Part shown: positions 16,650 through 26,250 of the stretch, piece after piece | How the letters are laid out: each line of letters opens with the position of its first letter | How positions within the stretch are numbered: position 1 is the first letter of the stretch | Source: Marinomonas shanghaiensis | GTDB taxonomy: Bacteria > Pseudomonadota > Gammaproteobacteria > Pseudomonadales > Marinomonadaceae | NCBI RefSeq assembly: GCF_003259175.1 | Contig: NZ_QGOK01000011.1 | Coordinates: 116,844-180,843, forward strand | Length of the DNA: 64,000 bases | Direction: 5' to 3' | The notes under the pieces: model-generated | What the model was told of the DNA's origin: nothing | Seen by the model: the letters and a program-made list of their open reading frames with translations, nothing else | The model's database searches: none | Program-made: the position numbers and the translations under genes

Positions 16650-18752
16650 TTACCAGCTGTGGTCCAATTTAAGGCTAATATTACGACCTGGGTTGTAATA
16701 GTTTGCAGTACCTGAACCAACAACATATTGCTTGTCGAGAAGGTTGCTGATGTTCAGTGACAGCTTAGTCTGTTGTGTTAAGTCATAGCCGTAGGACGCA
16801 TCAAAAAGAACGGCCGCATCGCTTTTTTTGGAGTTTGCCTCGTTGAAATAATAAGAACCAATATATCGAGTTCCAAAGCCAACCGTCATGTCTTGTCTTG
16901 GTAGCGTATAGTGGCTCCACAAAGAGGCTGTATGATGGGGCGCTATTTTAATTTCATTGCCTTGATAGGTGTCATCTTCTACCACTTCTGAATCCATGTA
17001 GGAATAGCCGCCAGTGATGCTTAGGCTGTCTGTCAATTCGGCTTTTACTTCCAGATCAACTCCTTTTGTGCGGTTTTCGCCAATGATTTCACGTTCAATA
17101 GTGCCATTATCCTGAACCACAGAAGTGTCAACATTGTTTTTCGTAAGATCATACACAGCGACAGAAAAGATGGCGTTTATACTGTTTGGTGAATATTTTG
17201 CACCCACTTCCAGTTGTTCTCCACGCACAATTTCTGTACCAGAAGACGGTGGGGAAACCGATTCAACTTGGCTAATGTAAGCGGAAACTTCGTCGTTAAA
17301 TTTGTACGTGAAGGCCGAACGGAAAGAGTTTTCTGAAAAATCATTACGTGTGGTTGTATTGGTTAGATAATTGACTTCAGTCAATTCTATATCGTCATTA
17401 CGAACGCCTAGCGTCACAATGTACTTATCATCCAGTGCAAAGTTTTGTTGTAAGAAAACACCCCTTGTAAGAGTTTTTGTATCTGTATTACTGTAAATGT
17501 TAAGATTATTTGGAGTGCCGCTATATACAACGTTTGTAATATCAATGCTATTCGCAGCTCCATAAGCGCTTACTGAATTAGATTTAGAGTCCTGATACTC
17601 AACTCCAACTAAAGTGCTGCTGTCAATACGGCCTTTGCTTAAATCGTATTGCGCAACGAGGTTGCCATTGAACTGTTGGTTTTCTTTTTCTGATGTAATA
17701 TAGGCGCGGTCTACTGTGGTGCCTGTTCTGCTATCATTGTCAGAAATATAGGTATAACCAGCATAATCTGTTGAGTCTCTATATCTAAAGTTTCCTCTGA
17801 TCTTGACACTGTTATTGAAGTTATGAGTTATTTGAGCACTGATATTGGTTCGTTCGACATCATGGTAGTTGAAGTCTGGTTCACCAAAAAAATCACTACG
17901 GCTGTATTCTCGATCAAATGGGTAGCCGCCGCTATTGGGTGTGGCATCTGTTTTCAGGTAGTCGACAATGAGGGTAGCGCTGGTGTCATCGGTAGGTTCC
18001 CAAGTGAGGCCCCCCATCAAAAGTTGTGAGTCATCTTTTGAATAATCGTATTCACGTTCACTGTCTTTGATTTTGCCAGTGAAGCGGTAGGCAAGGGTTT
18101 TGTCGGCATCCAGTGTATCGCCAGTGTCGACCCCAACTTCTTTGTGGTCGTTGGAACCATAAGTCACATACGCGTTACCGAACTCTTTAAATTTAGGGCG
18201 TTTGCTGACAAAGTTAATGGAACCGCCAGGATCAGCTGGGCCAAACAGAGTGGAGTTTGCGCCGCGAATGACTTCAACACGTTCAAAGGCGTAAGCATCT
18301 TCTCGCACACCGCGCAGTGATCCAAGTGTTAATCCATCGCGGTAGGTGGTGGCATCAAAGCCACGAATCTGGAAATAATCATTTCGATCATCTGTACTGT
18401 AGTAGCCGGTCAATGTGCCTGGTGTGTATTCAAGGACTTCTTCTGTGGTGCTGGCGTTGCGTTCGGTGATTTCTTTTTCAGTAATAACGGAAACAGAAGC
18501 CGGTGTATCTTGAATGCTGGTGGCGACTTTGCCGCCCACCCACAACTCTTTGGCGACCACTGATTCGGCATCATTATCTACTTCGACGTAATCATTGACG
18601 AGAATAGGAGACAGGCGAAAGGTTTCGCTTTCTTTTGTCTCTTCTGTTTCTGCATTTGCCATCATAGGTGTCATGATTGAGCAGCAGAAAAGGGCTGTAG
18701 TCGCGTAGTAATGTGGCTTTAACGTTGACGAAAGTGTGCTTTTTTTCTTCAT
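16650..18752 (-). CDS. TonB-dependent siderophore receptor
   Basis: 700 residues with a signal peptide (cleavage after MMANA). The plug domain (about 75-190) has DTPASVSVITEKEI, LEYTPG, IRGFDATTYRDG and VEVIRGANSTLFG, then a 22-strand barrel ending in aromatic LKLDHSW. The profile fits FhuA/FhuE-type ferric-siderophore receptors (TIGR01783-like). It imports an Fe(III)-siderophore across the outer membrane using TonB. The gene precedes the ABC importer genes on the opposite side of a shared iron locus, and its promoter region has a Fur-box-like sequence. The ligand cannot be read from the sequence; with no NRPS nearby it may be a xenosiderophore. Confidence 0.93.
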   Translation of the reverse strand: MKKKSTLSSTLKPHYYATTALFCCSIMTPMMANAETEETKESETFRLSPILVNDYVEVDNDAESVVAKELWVGGKVATSIQDTPASVSVITEKEITERNASTTEEVLEYTPGTLTGYYSTDDRNDYFQIRGFDATTYRDGLTLGSLRGVREDAYAFERVEVIRGANSTLFGPADPGGSINFVSKRPKFKEFGNAYVTYGSNDHKEVGVDTGDTLDADKTLAYRFTGKIKDSEREYDYSKDDSQLLMGGLTWEPTDDTSATLIVDYLKTDATPNSGGYPFDREYSRSDFFGEPDFNYHDVERTNISAQITHNFNNSVKIRGNFRYRDSTDYAGYTYISDNDSRTGTTVDRAYITSEKENQQFNGNLVAQYDLSKGRIDSSTLVGVEYQDSKSNSVSAYGAANSIDITNVVYSGTPNNLNIYSNTDTKTLTRGVFLQQNFALDDKYIVTLGVRNDDIELTEVNYLTNTTTRNDFSENSFRSAFTYKFNDEVSAYISQVESVSPPSSGTEIVRGEQLEVGAKYSPNSINAIFSVAVYDLTKNNVDTSVVQDNGTIEREIIGENRTKGVDLEVKAELTDSLSITGGYSYMDSEVVEDDTYQGNEIKIAPHHTASLWSHYTLPRQDMTVGFGTRYIGSYYFNEANSKKSDAAVLFDASYGYDLTQQTKLSLNISNLLDKQYVVGSGTANYYNPGRNISLKLDHSW

Positions 18753-18804
18753 TTTTGGGTTCCTCTAATGAAATTATTGCATGAATCTATTTAAAAATGC
18801 TGTT

Positions 18805-18822
18805 GTTAATGATTATTAATTA
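18805..18822 (-). promoter_or_regulatory. Candidate Fur box upstream of the TonB receptor
   Basis: On the minus strand, TAATTAATAATCATTAAC. Its core ATAATCATTAAC matches 11 of 12 bases of the right half of the Fur consensus GATAATGATAATCATTATC. It lies 53 bases upstream of the receptor start, where iron repression would be expected. Confidence 0.5.
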
Positions 18823-18860
18823 AAATATTTAATAAGACGGCTCCAATGACGTAAAGCTTA

Positions 18861-19667
18861 TTAAAGTGTGGTGTTCTTGTGTCGCCCAATGGGTAAGACC
18901 ATCGGTGAACCCGAAATAGGGTCGGACACAATCTGGTTATTCAAGCCAAATACCGTCTGAACGGTGGCTTCGGTGATGACTTCATGTGCTGTGCCATAGG
19001 CAAAGACGCGCCCTTGTTGCATGGCAATAAGCTTGTCTGAATATCGAGCTGCGAGATTGAGATCATGCAAGACGAGAACGATGGTTGTGCCTCGGCTCTG
19101 GTTTAAATCAACGAGCAGATCCAAAACCTCAATTTGGTGAGCCACATCTAAAAAATTGGTTGGTTCATCAAGCAGCAAAATGTCTGTTTCTTGTGCCAAG
19201 GCCATGGCGATCCATACCCGTTGTCGTTGTCCTCCAGAGAGCTCATCAACGTCTTTTTCGAGCAGCTCTGTGGTGTGGGTGGTGTCGAGCGCCTTGGCGA
19301 CGGCGTCATCATCTGCTTTACTCCAGCGAGACAGGAATCCTTGATGTGGATAGCGTCCTCGACTCACTAAGTCTCCCACCGTAATGCCTTCTGGCGCGGT
19401 AGGTGATTGCGGCAAAAGACCAAGTATCTGCGCTAACTGTCGTGTTGAACGTTGGTGTATGGATTTTCCGTCTAATAACACCTGACCTTTGCTTGGCGCC
19501 AGTAAGCGTGACATGGTGCGCAATAAGGTGGATTTTCCGCAGGCGTTAGCACCGATAATTGAAGTGATTTGCCCTGGTGTAATGTTTAGCGTGATGTCTT
19601 CTAAAATGGTTTTATCGCCATACCCTGCCGATAGGGAATCCACAATAAGTTGGTGTTTTTGTGTCAT
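18861..19667 (-). CDS. Ferric-siderophore ABC transporter ATPase (FecE/FepC-like)
   Basis: 268 residues. Walker A GANACGKST, Q-loop LLPQSP, signature LSGGQRQRVWIAMALAQ, Walker B ILLLDEPTNFLD, and switch His in VLVLHDLNLAARYSD. It powers import of Fe-siderophore from the periplasm. Last gene of a four-gene unit in which each start overlaps the preceding stop by about 4 bases. Closest families are FecE, FepC and FhuC. Confidence 0.94.
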   Translation of the reverse strand: MTQKHQLIVDSLSAGYGDKTILEDITLNITPGQITSIIGANACGKSTLLRTMSRLLAPSKGQVLLDGKSIHQRSTRQLAQILGLLPQSPTAPEGITVGDLVSRGRYPHQGFLSRWSKADDDAVAKALDTTHTTELLEKDVDELSGGQRQRVWIAMALAQETDILLLDEPTNFLDVAHQIEVLDLLVDLNQSRGTTIVLVLHDLNLAARYSDKLIAMQQGRVFAYGTAHEVITEATVQTVFGLNNQIVSDPISGSPMVLPIGRHKNTTL

Positions 19668-20710
19668 AGCGCGTTTCCTTTTTGATTCACGCGAATAATC
19701 AGATAAATAAGATAGGGGGCACCCAACGCACCAGTAACGACACCAACTGGGTATCGACTCGGTAGTAGAAATTGTCCGATATAGTCCCCCACCATGACGA
19801 GACAGGCACCAACCAGACCGGCTGGAACAATCAAAGAGCCATTGTTTTTGATTAAGCGCATGGCTATGGGGCCAGACAAAAAAGCGACAAAGGCAATCGG
19901 CCCTGTGATGGCAACACTTACCGCGATGAGCCCAACGGCCGACACCATGACCGTGATGCGTGTGAGTCCAATGCGAATTCCAAGGGCTTGAGCCGTATCA
20001 TCGCCCATTCGTAAAGCATCGAGCTCCCGTGCACGACTCAATAGAAGTCCGCCAAAAATGCACAAAGAAAGCAGCAATGGGTAAGCTTGATCCAATTGCG
20101 CTGAGTTGACGCTGCCTGTTAACCAGCGCATGGCTTCTTGTCTATCCCAGGATTGAGCTTGCGACAGCAAATACACAATGACGCTTTCAATCATGGCGGA
20201 GACGCCAATACCGACCAAAATAAGCCGTGTTCCGGTGACACCCCCATGGCGAAAGGATAACGCGTATACGGCGAGAGCGACTAATAGCCCCGTCATAATA
20301 GAGAAAAAGGCCACGCTGCTTCCATTCATATTGAGCATAATAATGGCAAACACGGCGGCGGCAGAGGCACCAGAGCTGACTCCGATAATGTCTGGGCTAG
20401 CAAGCGGGTTTCTCAGCATGATTTGAAACGCTACGCCCGCCATGCCAAAACTCATGCCGACTAGCATGGAAATGACCGCTCGCGGTAAGCGAAGGTGACC
20501 AACGGTAAAAGAGGCGCTGGGTACATTTTTTCCTAGGAGTACCTGTAAAACCTGATTAGGTGGGGTAAAGGATTGACCCATGCTTAGAGTGACCATAAAA
20601 ACGGTTGCCAGCAGCAGACACAAGATGACTACAATGGTTGTCCATTTTTTTGATCGTAGCTGGCGGGTCGTTCTGACTTGTTGAATGGTGTGGTCTAGAC
20701 TCTTTGTCAT
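19664..20710 (-). CDS. Ferric-siderophore ABC permease (FecD/FepG-like)
   Basis: 348 residues, a FecCD family permease with about 9-10 membrane helices. Hallmarks: LRLPRAVISMLVGMSFGMAG, LRNPLASPDIIGVSSGAS, MRWLTGSV, and a C-terminal VTGALGAPYLIYLIIR. It pairs with the following FecC-like permease to form the inner-membrane channel. Starts and stops overlap its neighbours by 4 bases, indicating translational coupling. Confidence 0.93.
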   Translation of the reverse strand: MTKSLDHTIQQVRTTRQLRSKKWTTIVVILCLLLATVFMVTLSMGQSFTPPNQVLQVLLGKNVPSASFTVGHLRLPRAVISMLVGMSFGMAGVAFQIMLRNPLASPDIIGVSSGASAAAVFAIIMLNMNGSSVAFFSIMTGLLVALAVYALSFRHGGVTGTRLILVGIGVSAMIESVIVYLLSQAQSWDRQEAMRWLTGSVNSAQLDQAYPLLLSLCIFGGLLLSRARELDALRMGDDTAQALGIRIGLTRITVMVSAVGLIAVSVAITGPIAFVAFLSGPIAMRLIKNNGSLIVPAGLVGACLVMVGDYIGQFLLPSRYPVGVVTGALGAPYLIYLIIRVNQKGNAL

Positions 20711-21747
20711 AGTTCCTTCACCCGCTGACGTCTAACAATCCAGATAAAAAAGGGCGCGCCGACGAAGGCTGTCACGACACCGACGGATAATTCGCTGGGT
20801 CTAGATACGATGCGGCCAAGTACATCGGCCATTAACAGTAAACTGGCTCCGCTTAGTGCTGAGAACACCAATAACCAGCGATTATCAACGCCAACTATGA
20901 GTCGACATAGGTGAGGAATAACCAAGCCAACAAAGCCAATAGGGCCACAAACGGCTGTGGTTGCCCCACAGAGTATCACCGCGGATAACCACGCCATAGA
21001 CCGAGTCCACACTACTTTTTCTCCCAGTCCTGCGGCGAGGTCCTCTCCTAGTGCTAAGATATTGAGCTTTCTGGCGACCATGGCACTCATTAGATAACCC
21101 ACGAACAGAAACGGCAGTATGAGTTGTATGCTGTCAAATGTCGCGCCGCCAACGCCCCCAATTTGCCAGGACTGTGCGCCACCGGCGATGTCATTTCTTG
21201 GTAAGATAACCGCCATGGTAAAAGACGATAGAGCGACAGAAGTGGCTGCTCCCGCCAGTGCGTATTTCAGCGGGGTCGATTTTCCTCGTCCTAATGAACT
21301 TATGATGTAGACAAAAAGAGCGGTGCTTCCAGAACCAAGAATAGCAAGCCAGATATAGCTATTAGGTTGATCGATGCCAAACCAGGCAAGTCCTATGACC
21401 ACAAAAAATGCCGCGCCTATATTGACGCCCAAGATGCCAGGGTCAGCTAAAGGGTTACGCGTAACGCTTTGCATAATGGCACCCGATAAACCCAAGGCGC
21501 TGCCCGCTAATACGGCTAATACTGTACGTGGTATTCGCATAGCCACTGAGGCTTCCCCCATTGTCTCCATCTTGCCTTGCAGGGCGGCGACGATTTCTGG
21601 CCAAGACACGTCTCTGGTGCCAACCGCAATAGACAGTAAGCACAAGGCTACTAACACAGCTGCCGAGACAAAAAACGCAAACATGTTACGTTTACATTGA
21701 ATCTCTGAGTTAAGGCTATGGCTTTTATTCATGGCACTTTTATTCAT
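20707..21747 (-). CDS. Ferric-siderophore ABC permease (FecC/FepD-like)
   Basis: 346 residues, a FecCD family permease. Visible motifs: MRIPRTVLAVLAGSALGLSGAI, TRNPLADPGILGVNIGA, GPIGFVGLVIPHLCRLIVG, and the ending GVVTAFVGAPFFIWIVRR. It forms the heterodimeric channel with the downstream permease. The start overlaps the stop of the binding-protein gene. Confidence 0.93.
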   Translation of the reverse strand: MNKSAMNKSHSLNSEIQCKRNMFAFFVSAAVLVALCLLSIAVGTRDVSWPEIVAALQGKMETMGEASVAMRIPRTVLAVLAGSALGLSGAIMQSVTRNPLADPGILGVNIGAAFFVVIGLAWFGIDQPNSYIWLAILGSGSTALFVYIISSLGRGKSTPLKYALAGAATSVALSSFTMAVILPRNDIAGGAQSWQIGGVGGATFDSIQLILPFLFVGYLMSAMVARKLNILALGEDLAAGLGEKVVWTRSMAWLSAVILCGATTAVCGPIGFVGLVIPHLCRLIVGVDNRWLLVFSALSGASLLLMADVLGRIVSRPSELSVGVVTAFVGAPFFIWIVRRQRVKEL

Positions 21748-22742
21748 TGTGCTTTGCGTGCTGCTGCCGCGAGCGCTTTAATGTAATCATTGAGCACCCA
21801 AGATATCGACAAGGGGGTTGGATTGGCAGCGGTCGCCAACGGACTGTTGCCAAGCATGACAATGGAGCCATTTTTAATGGCGCGCATTTTTGACATGAGG
21901 GGATTCGCGTTCAGCGGTGTGAGTAGATTGTCATTGCCGTAGGTGACAAAAATATCGACATCATTAAATTCGTCTATTTGTTCAATGCTGCTTTCGCCAG
22001 AATATTGCCCATTACGGCTTATTTTTTTGATGCTGTCTGGAGAATGCAGACCTAAATCATCAAAAAAACGCACACGTGTGTCGTTGGTACTGTAAAAGCG
22101 TATGACACTTAAATCTGTCGGATCAAGATGGGTGATAAACATGGCGGATTTATCCTGTAATTCCGGATAGAGCGCCACTTGTTTGGCAATGTCTGTCTCA
22201 ATTTTATTGATCAGCGCTTCGCCTTCTTTCTGCATACCTAGACCCGCACTGTTAATGCGAATCATACTGCGCCAGTTTGTCGACCAAGGCGCGTCAGGAA
22301 AAGCAACGACAGGCGCTATCATGCTGAGAGTATCGTAGTCCGATTGGCTCAAGCCAGAGTAGGCCGCTAAAATCACGTCTGGTTGTGTGGCGGCGACCGC
22401 TTCAAAATCGATGCCATCTCCTTCGTCAAATAAAACAGGTGTTTTGGCGTTTAACTCTCTCAGCCTAGCTGCGACCCACGGTAAAACACCATCACCGTCA
22501 TCGTCGCCAAATTTGGCCGCGGCGAAACCAACCGGAACGATCCCCAAGGCTAACGGCACTTCATGGTTTGCCCACGCGACAGTGGCAACGCGTTTCGGCT
22601 GTTGCTTAATAACCGATGTGCCAAAAGCGTGCTGAATGGTAATGGGAAACGGAGTATCTTCTTGCGCCAAAGAGACACTAGAGAAGATAAAGATAGTGGT
22701 GGTAATGATAATCGATACTAAATTCATTTTTTCGCCAAACAT
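21744..22742 (-). CDS. Periplasmic iron-siderophore binding protein
   Basis: Up to 332 residues. A start at the sixth codon (ATG at 22727) is more likely because the signal peptide (NLVSIIITTTIFIFSSVSLAQ) then begins at residue 2. The Peripla_BP_2 fold is shown by PKRVATVAWANHEVPLALGIVPVG, ATQPDVILAAYSGLSQSDYDTLSMIAPVVAF and DIFVTYGNDNLL. It delivers Fe-siderophore to the permeases. First gene of the transporter unit. A 17-bp palindrome lies upstream. Confidence 0.92.
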   Translation of the reverse strand: MFGEKMNLVSIIITTTIFIFSSVSLAQEDTPFPITIQHAFGTSVIKQQPKRVATVAWANHEVPLALGIVPVGFAAAKFGDDDGDGVLPWVAARLRELNAKTPVLFDEGDGIDFEAVAATQPDVILAAYSGLSQSDYDTLSMIAPVVAFPDAPWSTNWRSMIRINSAGLGMQKEGEALINKIETDIAKQVALYPELQDKSAMFITHLDPTDLSVIRFYSTNDTRVRFFDDLGLHSPDSIKKISRNGQYSGESSIEQIDEFNDVDIFVTYGNDNLLTPLNANPLMSKMRAIKNGSIVMLGNSPLATAANPTPLSISWVLNDYIKALAAAARKAQ

Positions 22743-22813
22743 TCAACAGAGTCGTTATTGGGTGCAATGGGATTGATAGGATTGTAAAACCAGACTGTGA
22801 TGTCACTTAAATG

Positions 22814-22830
22814 GTAGCGTTAAACGTTAC
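22814..22830. promoter_or_regulatory. Palindromic operator candidate before the binding-protein gene
   Basis: GTAGCGTTAAACGTTAC, arms GTArCGTT and AACGyTAC around one central A. It lies in the 119-bp gap between the AraC gene and the transporter operon, ~72 bases before the first ORF start. It could bind the adjacent regulator or an unrelated repressor. Confidence 0.4.
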
Positions 22831-22861
22831 TCATTTTATGCAGTAGGCAATGATAGAGGGA

Positions 22862-23608
22862 TTATTTTGAGGATAATTGTACAAATCGGTCGTTTTTGTC
22901 TTGGGCTATTTGCTTAGGGGTAAGGCTTGAGTATTTTTTGACCAGCTTGATGAAGTGCGATTGATCGTTGAAGCCGTCTTCAGGAAACAACTGACCGACT
23001 TCTAAAAACTCAAAACTGCTACGAAAACGCAAAATATCACAATAACTTTTCAGTGGTAGACCAAGCCATTTACTGAAATAGCGATTTATTTGTCGACTAC
23101 TCCAATTCGCCCCCGAGGCGATGTCGGCTACTGATATGGCGCCTTTAGACTGATAAATTAAGTCGGACATGATTTTTTTACGAGGGTCGATTGGCGTTGT
23201 CATTTGCGCCGTAAAATACTGACCTAACTTCTCACAGAAAAGAGAGAATTGCTGCAAATCATTGATTTCTATGCCAGCAAAGCCGTTTGGTAGCGTAACG
23301 CGATCATTGATTAAGTCAGCCACCGATCTATGCAACAAGTACTCTGCGGCCAGCAGTTTTAGTCGAACCCCAAAAAGAACCGACTTGGCTGGCATGTACC
23401 CTTTTTGGGAATGGGTCTCTAACCCCACCAAAGACACATGAAGCGGGTACTGATCGCTGTGAAAAAAGTACAAATCGATCCCCCCATCAGGAAAGGTGAC
23501 AAGTTCCTCGTCTTTATGAGTCGGATTCTTGATCATCCAATAGCTTTCGATGAAGGGAGACAGTTCATCTTTTGGTGCCAACGACGCCAGTTTAATGGTT
23601 GATTTCAT
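22862..23608 (-). CDS. AraC-family transcriptional regulator
   Basis: 248 residues. An N-terminal DUF6597-like sensor domain (PFIESYWMIKN, LVTFPDGGIDLYF, SVLFGVRLKL) and a C-terminal AraC HTH (about 145-235): SVADIASGANWSSRQINRYFSKWLGLPLKSYCDILRF, then GFNDQSHFIKLVKKYSSLTPKQ. It lies upstream of the siderophore transporter on the same strand and could control it in response to a ligand. Probably cytoplasmic; effector unknown. Confidence 0.87.
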   Translation of the reverse strand: MKSTIKLASLAPKDELSPFIESYWMIKNPTHKDEELVTFPDGGIDLYFFHSDQYPLHVSLVGLETHSQKGYMPAKSVLFGVRLKLLAAEYLLHRSVADLINDRVTLPNGFAGIEINDLQQFSLFCEKLGQYFTAQMTTPIDPRKKIMSDLIYQSKGAISVADIASGANWSSRQINRYFSKWLGLPLKSYCDILRFRSSFEFLEVGQLFPEDGFNDQSHFIKLVKKYSSLTPKQIAQDKNDRFVQLSSK

Positions 23609-23762
23609 TGTTCAATAGCACAAGGTTCATTGTTCAATCACCCCATGGATGACAAGTTGCAGGGACAATAGAGTAACCAACAAGCGGTCATATCTCTACA
23701 GTAAAAGCATTTTTATTGTTATTTTCTGAACGCGACGTTATTTCGATAAAAATAGTGTTGCG

Positions 23763-26213
23763 TTATACCTGCCTCTCCCATTTTTGTTGGTAAAAGCGTT
23801 CAATTGTTCCCTTTTCATCCCAGCGTAGTAGGTACAGCCATTCGTTGTCGATCAGGTGGCGAACGTTATCGTGTTTCGCGCTGATCTGTTCAATGGCTTC
23901 TCTCGGTGCAGCGATATACACAGCGAGTCGTTGTGGTTGGTGCATCCATTTTTCGCCGTTGTGCAAGGATTGCATTGAAAGGCCAATACGCAGATCGCCG
24001 CCATTGCCTTCAAAGACCCCTATGTTTCCTCCGACCGCGTTATGCAATACCTTGTTGCCACTGCCGTATTTTAGGTTGTCGGTGACAGAGGCGTTGTATT
24101 GCATATTGATCCAATTAGTGACGATCATGGGCGCCGTCATAATGAGTTCGAGTACCGCAAATCCAGTGTCATTTTGCCATTGGTAATCGTGCAAAAAGCT
24201 TCGACCTTGTAAATCCACTTGGCGAGTCCAATCTCTTGGCGCCACAATAAAGGCGGCGTTATTTGCCAACCCCCATTCGGGACGAACTTGAGACCAATCT
24301 TGACTGCGTGTCAGATACGCTTTATTGAGTTTGTCATCATCGATGTTGAGTAGCGTTGAGTCTATTTGGGCGATGCGTTCCCGTTGAGCGCTTTTGGTTG
24401 CTGCGTCGAGCCAGTGTTGAATTTCTTCATCGAGATGATCATCAAAGCAACGTATGTGGTCTGTTGTGGTGTTGTGTAGGGCCGCAACGAATTGGCTGTT
24501 GTCTGGAATCTCAATATCTAATGTTTGCAACTTCGCTCGAACGTCTTGATCATTGAGTAATTGGGCGAGCACTCGTACGTTAATTTCCCCCGTTTGTCCG
24601 CCACATGCGCCACAGTCTAGGCCTGCTGCATGGAGATTGTTGGTGGTATGGCTGCCGTGTCCAACCAATAAAATGGTCTTCGCAAAGCGCGTTAACCCCA
24701 TGGCGTGCAAAATGCCTTTTGCCAAACCTGCTTTTTCTTCTATGGTTAATGGTCTGTCTTCTTTTGTCAGCGTCCATTTGTGTTGATGGCTGAGACGGTT
24801 CAGTGGATTTTCTGTGCTGCTGGGAAAGAACGACTTTTTCAGCATTTTGAAGACGTAAAGCCACCCCATGGATTCCACCATAGAAAAGGTGGAGGGGGCG
24901 GCTTGTGACCAGCCTTGCCAACGAGCGCGTTTATTGAGCCCAACGGCTGTCTTTATGACAGAGGTGGAGTCGAACGGGCGGTTGTCTGATGCAATGGCTT
25001 CGGTGGCACGAATCGCTGGTTTTAACAGTCCGGGTAATTGCGGGCGAGAGAGAGAACTGGCTTGTGGTTGGTATTCCAATGGCAGGCCAAAAAATCCCGC
25101 GAATCCGAGTGTTTGAATATGATCGCTTTGCGCTTCTAATTCTCGACGTATCACTTCAGAACGCACATCAATACAAAACGCCGCTTGCAGTGTGGGGGTT
25201 TGAACGACAGGTTGTGGTTTTGCTGTCAGTAAGGTGTTGTTGAGCCTTTGTTGATAGCTAATTTCCGCGGCTTTGGCCCACACCCATAAGAGACGTTGAC
25301 TCTCTTGTTGCTGTCGAATCAAGTCAGGCAATTGATGCTTTTCTCGTGTCCATAGGACTTTTAACAGTTCGGCGGTATCCGGTTCTTTTGCCTGATAATA
25401 ATGCCAGATGACCAGTTCCCACGCCATGCGAATGGCCAAGAGTGACATCATGTCGTCGTGTGGCTGATCATAAAGGTTCCCTTGCCAACGCAAGTACGCC
25501 ACCCATGACCCCCAACCATTAATGTCGAGTAATAACGCATGGGCATAATGACCGAGTAGATCGTCACTGAGTGTTAGAGTATCAATGGCGTGAGCAATGA
25601 CTTGCTCGGGAGCAGTGGGCAGTTGTTGAAAGAAGGCCTGTAACCCTGACTCATCTAAGATAATACTGAGGCCTTTGTCTCGGCGGGTAACATCGAGCCA
25701 ATGTTGATATAAGTCGGGCTGGTGCGAAGTGTCTTGCCGTCCAAGAATCGGGCGTAATTGCTGATAATGCGCGGCGCAAAACTGGCTAATTTGATGCGTG
25801 ATTTCATCGCGCCAAGCCATTTTGTGAGGGTCGCGTTGATTGTCGAGTAGGTCTGACAGGTTGTGCCAGTTTGCAGTGGGCGTGTCTTCCTGCAAAAACG
25901 CGACCAGCTCAGCTTCTTCAAGTGGTGTTTGTTGTGTTTTTGCGGCCCGCATTAGAGCGCTGGGTTGAATTTCACCAGATTGATAACCTTGTAAATAATA
26001 GGATTTTGGCATCAATAATTGGGCATCGCCTAAGGTTCTGAGTGTGGCGCTAACTTGTTCAATTGGCTGATGGCGCATTGGCCAAAAAGGGTTCACGGCA
26101 ATCATCTGGTCCAACGGCCACGTGGGCGCAATATGTTGTCCAGCTGACTGCAATATCGCCATTTGTTTCTCTGTTAACATCGGACTTTGGGTGGCGCTGA
26201 TGTCAGCATTCAT
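23763..26213 (-). CDS. dabA: DabA: zinc subunit of the dissolved-inorganic-carbon pump (DUF2309)
   Basis: 816 residues. DabA forms a complex with DabB that takes up inorganic carbon, thought to be an energy-coupled vectorial carbonic anhydrase. The beta-carbonic-anhydrase-like site is intact: Cys347 and Asp349 in FCIDVRSE, His519 in VGHGSHT, and Cys534 in LDCGACGG. These positions agree closely with Halothiobacillus DabA (C351, D353, H524, C539, as I recall). The start is the first ATG, with the family N-terminus WPLDQMIAVNPFWPM following. It follows dabB by 37 bp in one operon. Confidence 0.95.
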   Translation of the reverse strand: MNADISATQSPMLTEKQMAILQSAGQHIAPTWPLDQMIAVNPFWPMRHQPIEQVSATLRTLGDAQLLMPKSYYLQGYQSGEIQPSALMRAAKTQQTPLEEAELVAFLQEDTPTANWHNLSDLLDNQRDPHKMAWRDEITHQISQFCAAHYQQLRPILGRQDTSHQPDLYQHWLDVTRRDKGLSIILDESGLQAFFQQLPTAPEQVIAHAIDTLTLSDDLLGHYAHALLLDINGWGSWVAYLRWQGNLYDQPHDDMMSLLAIRMAWELVIWHYYQAKEPDTAELLKVLWTREKHQLPDLIRQQQESQRLLWVWAKAAEISYQQRLNNTLLTAKPQPVVQTPTLQAAFCIDVRSEVIRRELEAQSDHIQTLGFAGFFGLPLEYQPQASSLSRPQLPGLLKPAIRATEAIASDNRPFDSTSVIKTAVGLNKRARWQGWSQAAPSTFSMVESMGWLYVFKMLKKSFFPSSTENPLNRLSHQHKWTLTKEDRPLTIEEKAGLAKGILHAMGLTRFAKTILLVGHGSHTTNNLHAAGLDCGACGGQTGEINVRVLAQLLNDQDVRAKLQTLDIEIPDNSQFVAALHNTTTDHIRCFDDHLDEEIQHWLDAATKSAQRERIAQIDSTLLNIDDDKLNKAYLTRSQDWSQVRPEWGLANNAAFIVAPRDWTRQVDLQGRSFLHDYQWQNDTGFAVLELIMTAPMIVTNWINMQYNASVTDNLKYGSGNKVLHNAVGGNIGVFEGNGGDLRIGLSMQSLHNGEKWMHQPQRLAVYIAAPREAIEQISAKHDNVRHLIDNEWLYLLRWDEKGTIERFYQQKWERQV

Positions 26214-26250
26214 CTGGTTACTCCTTCTTAGAAACCTTGGTATGGCGTAC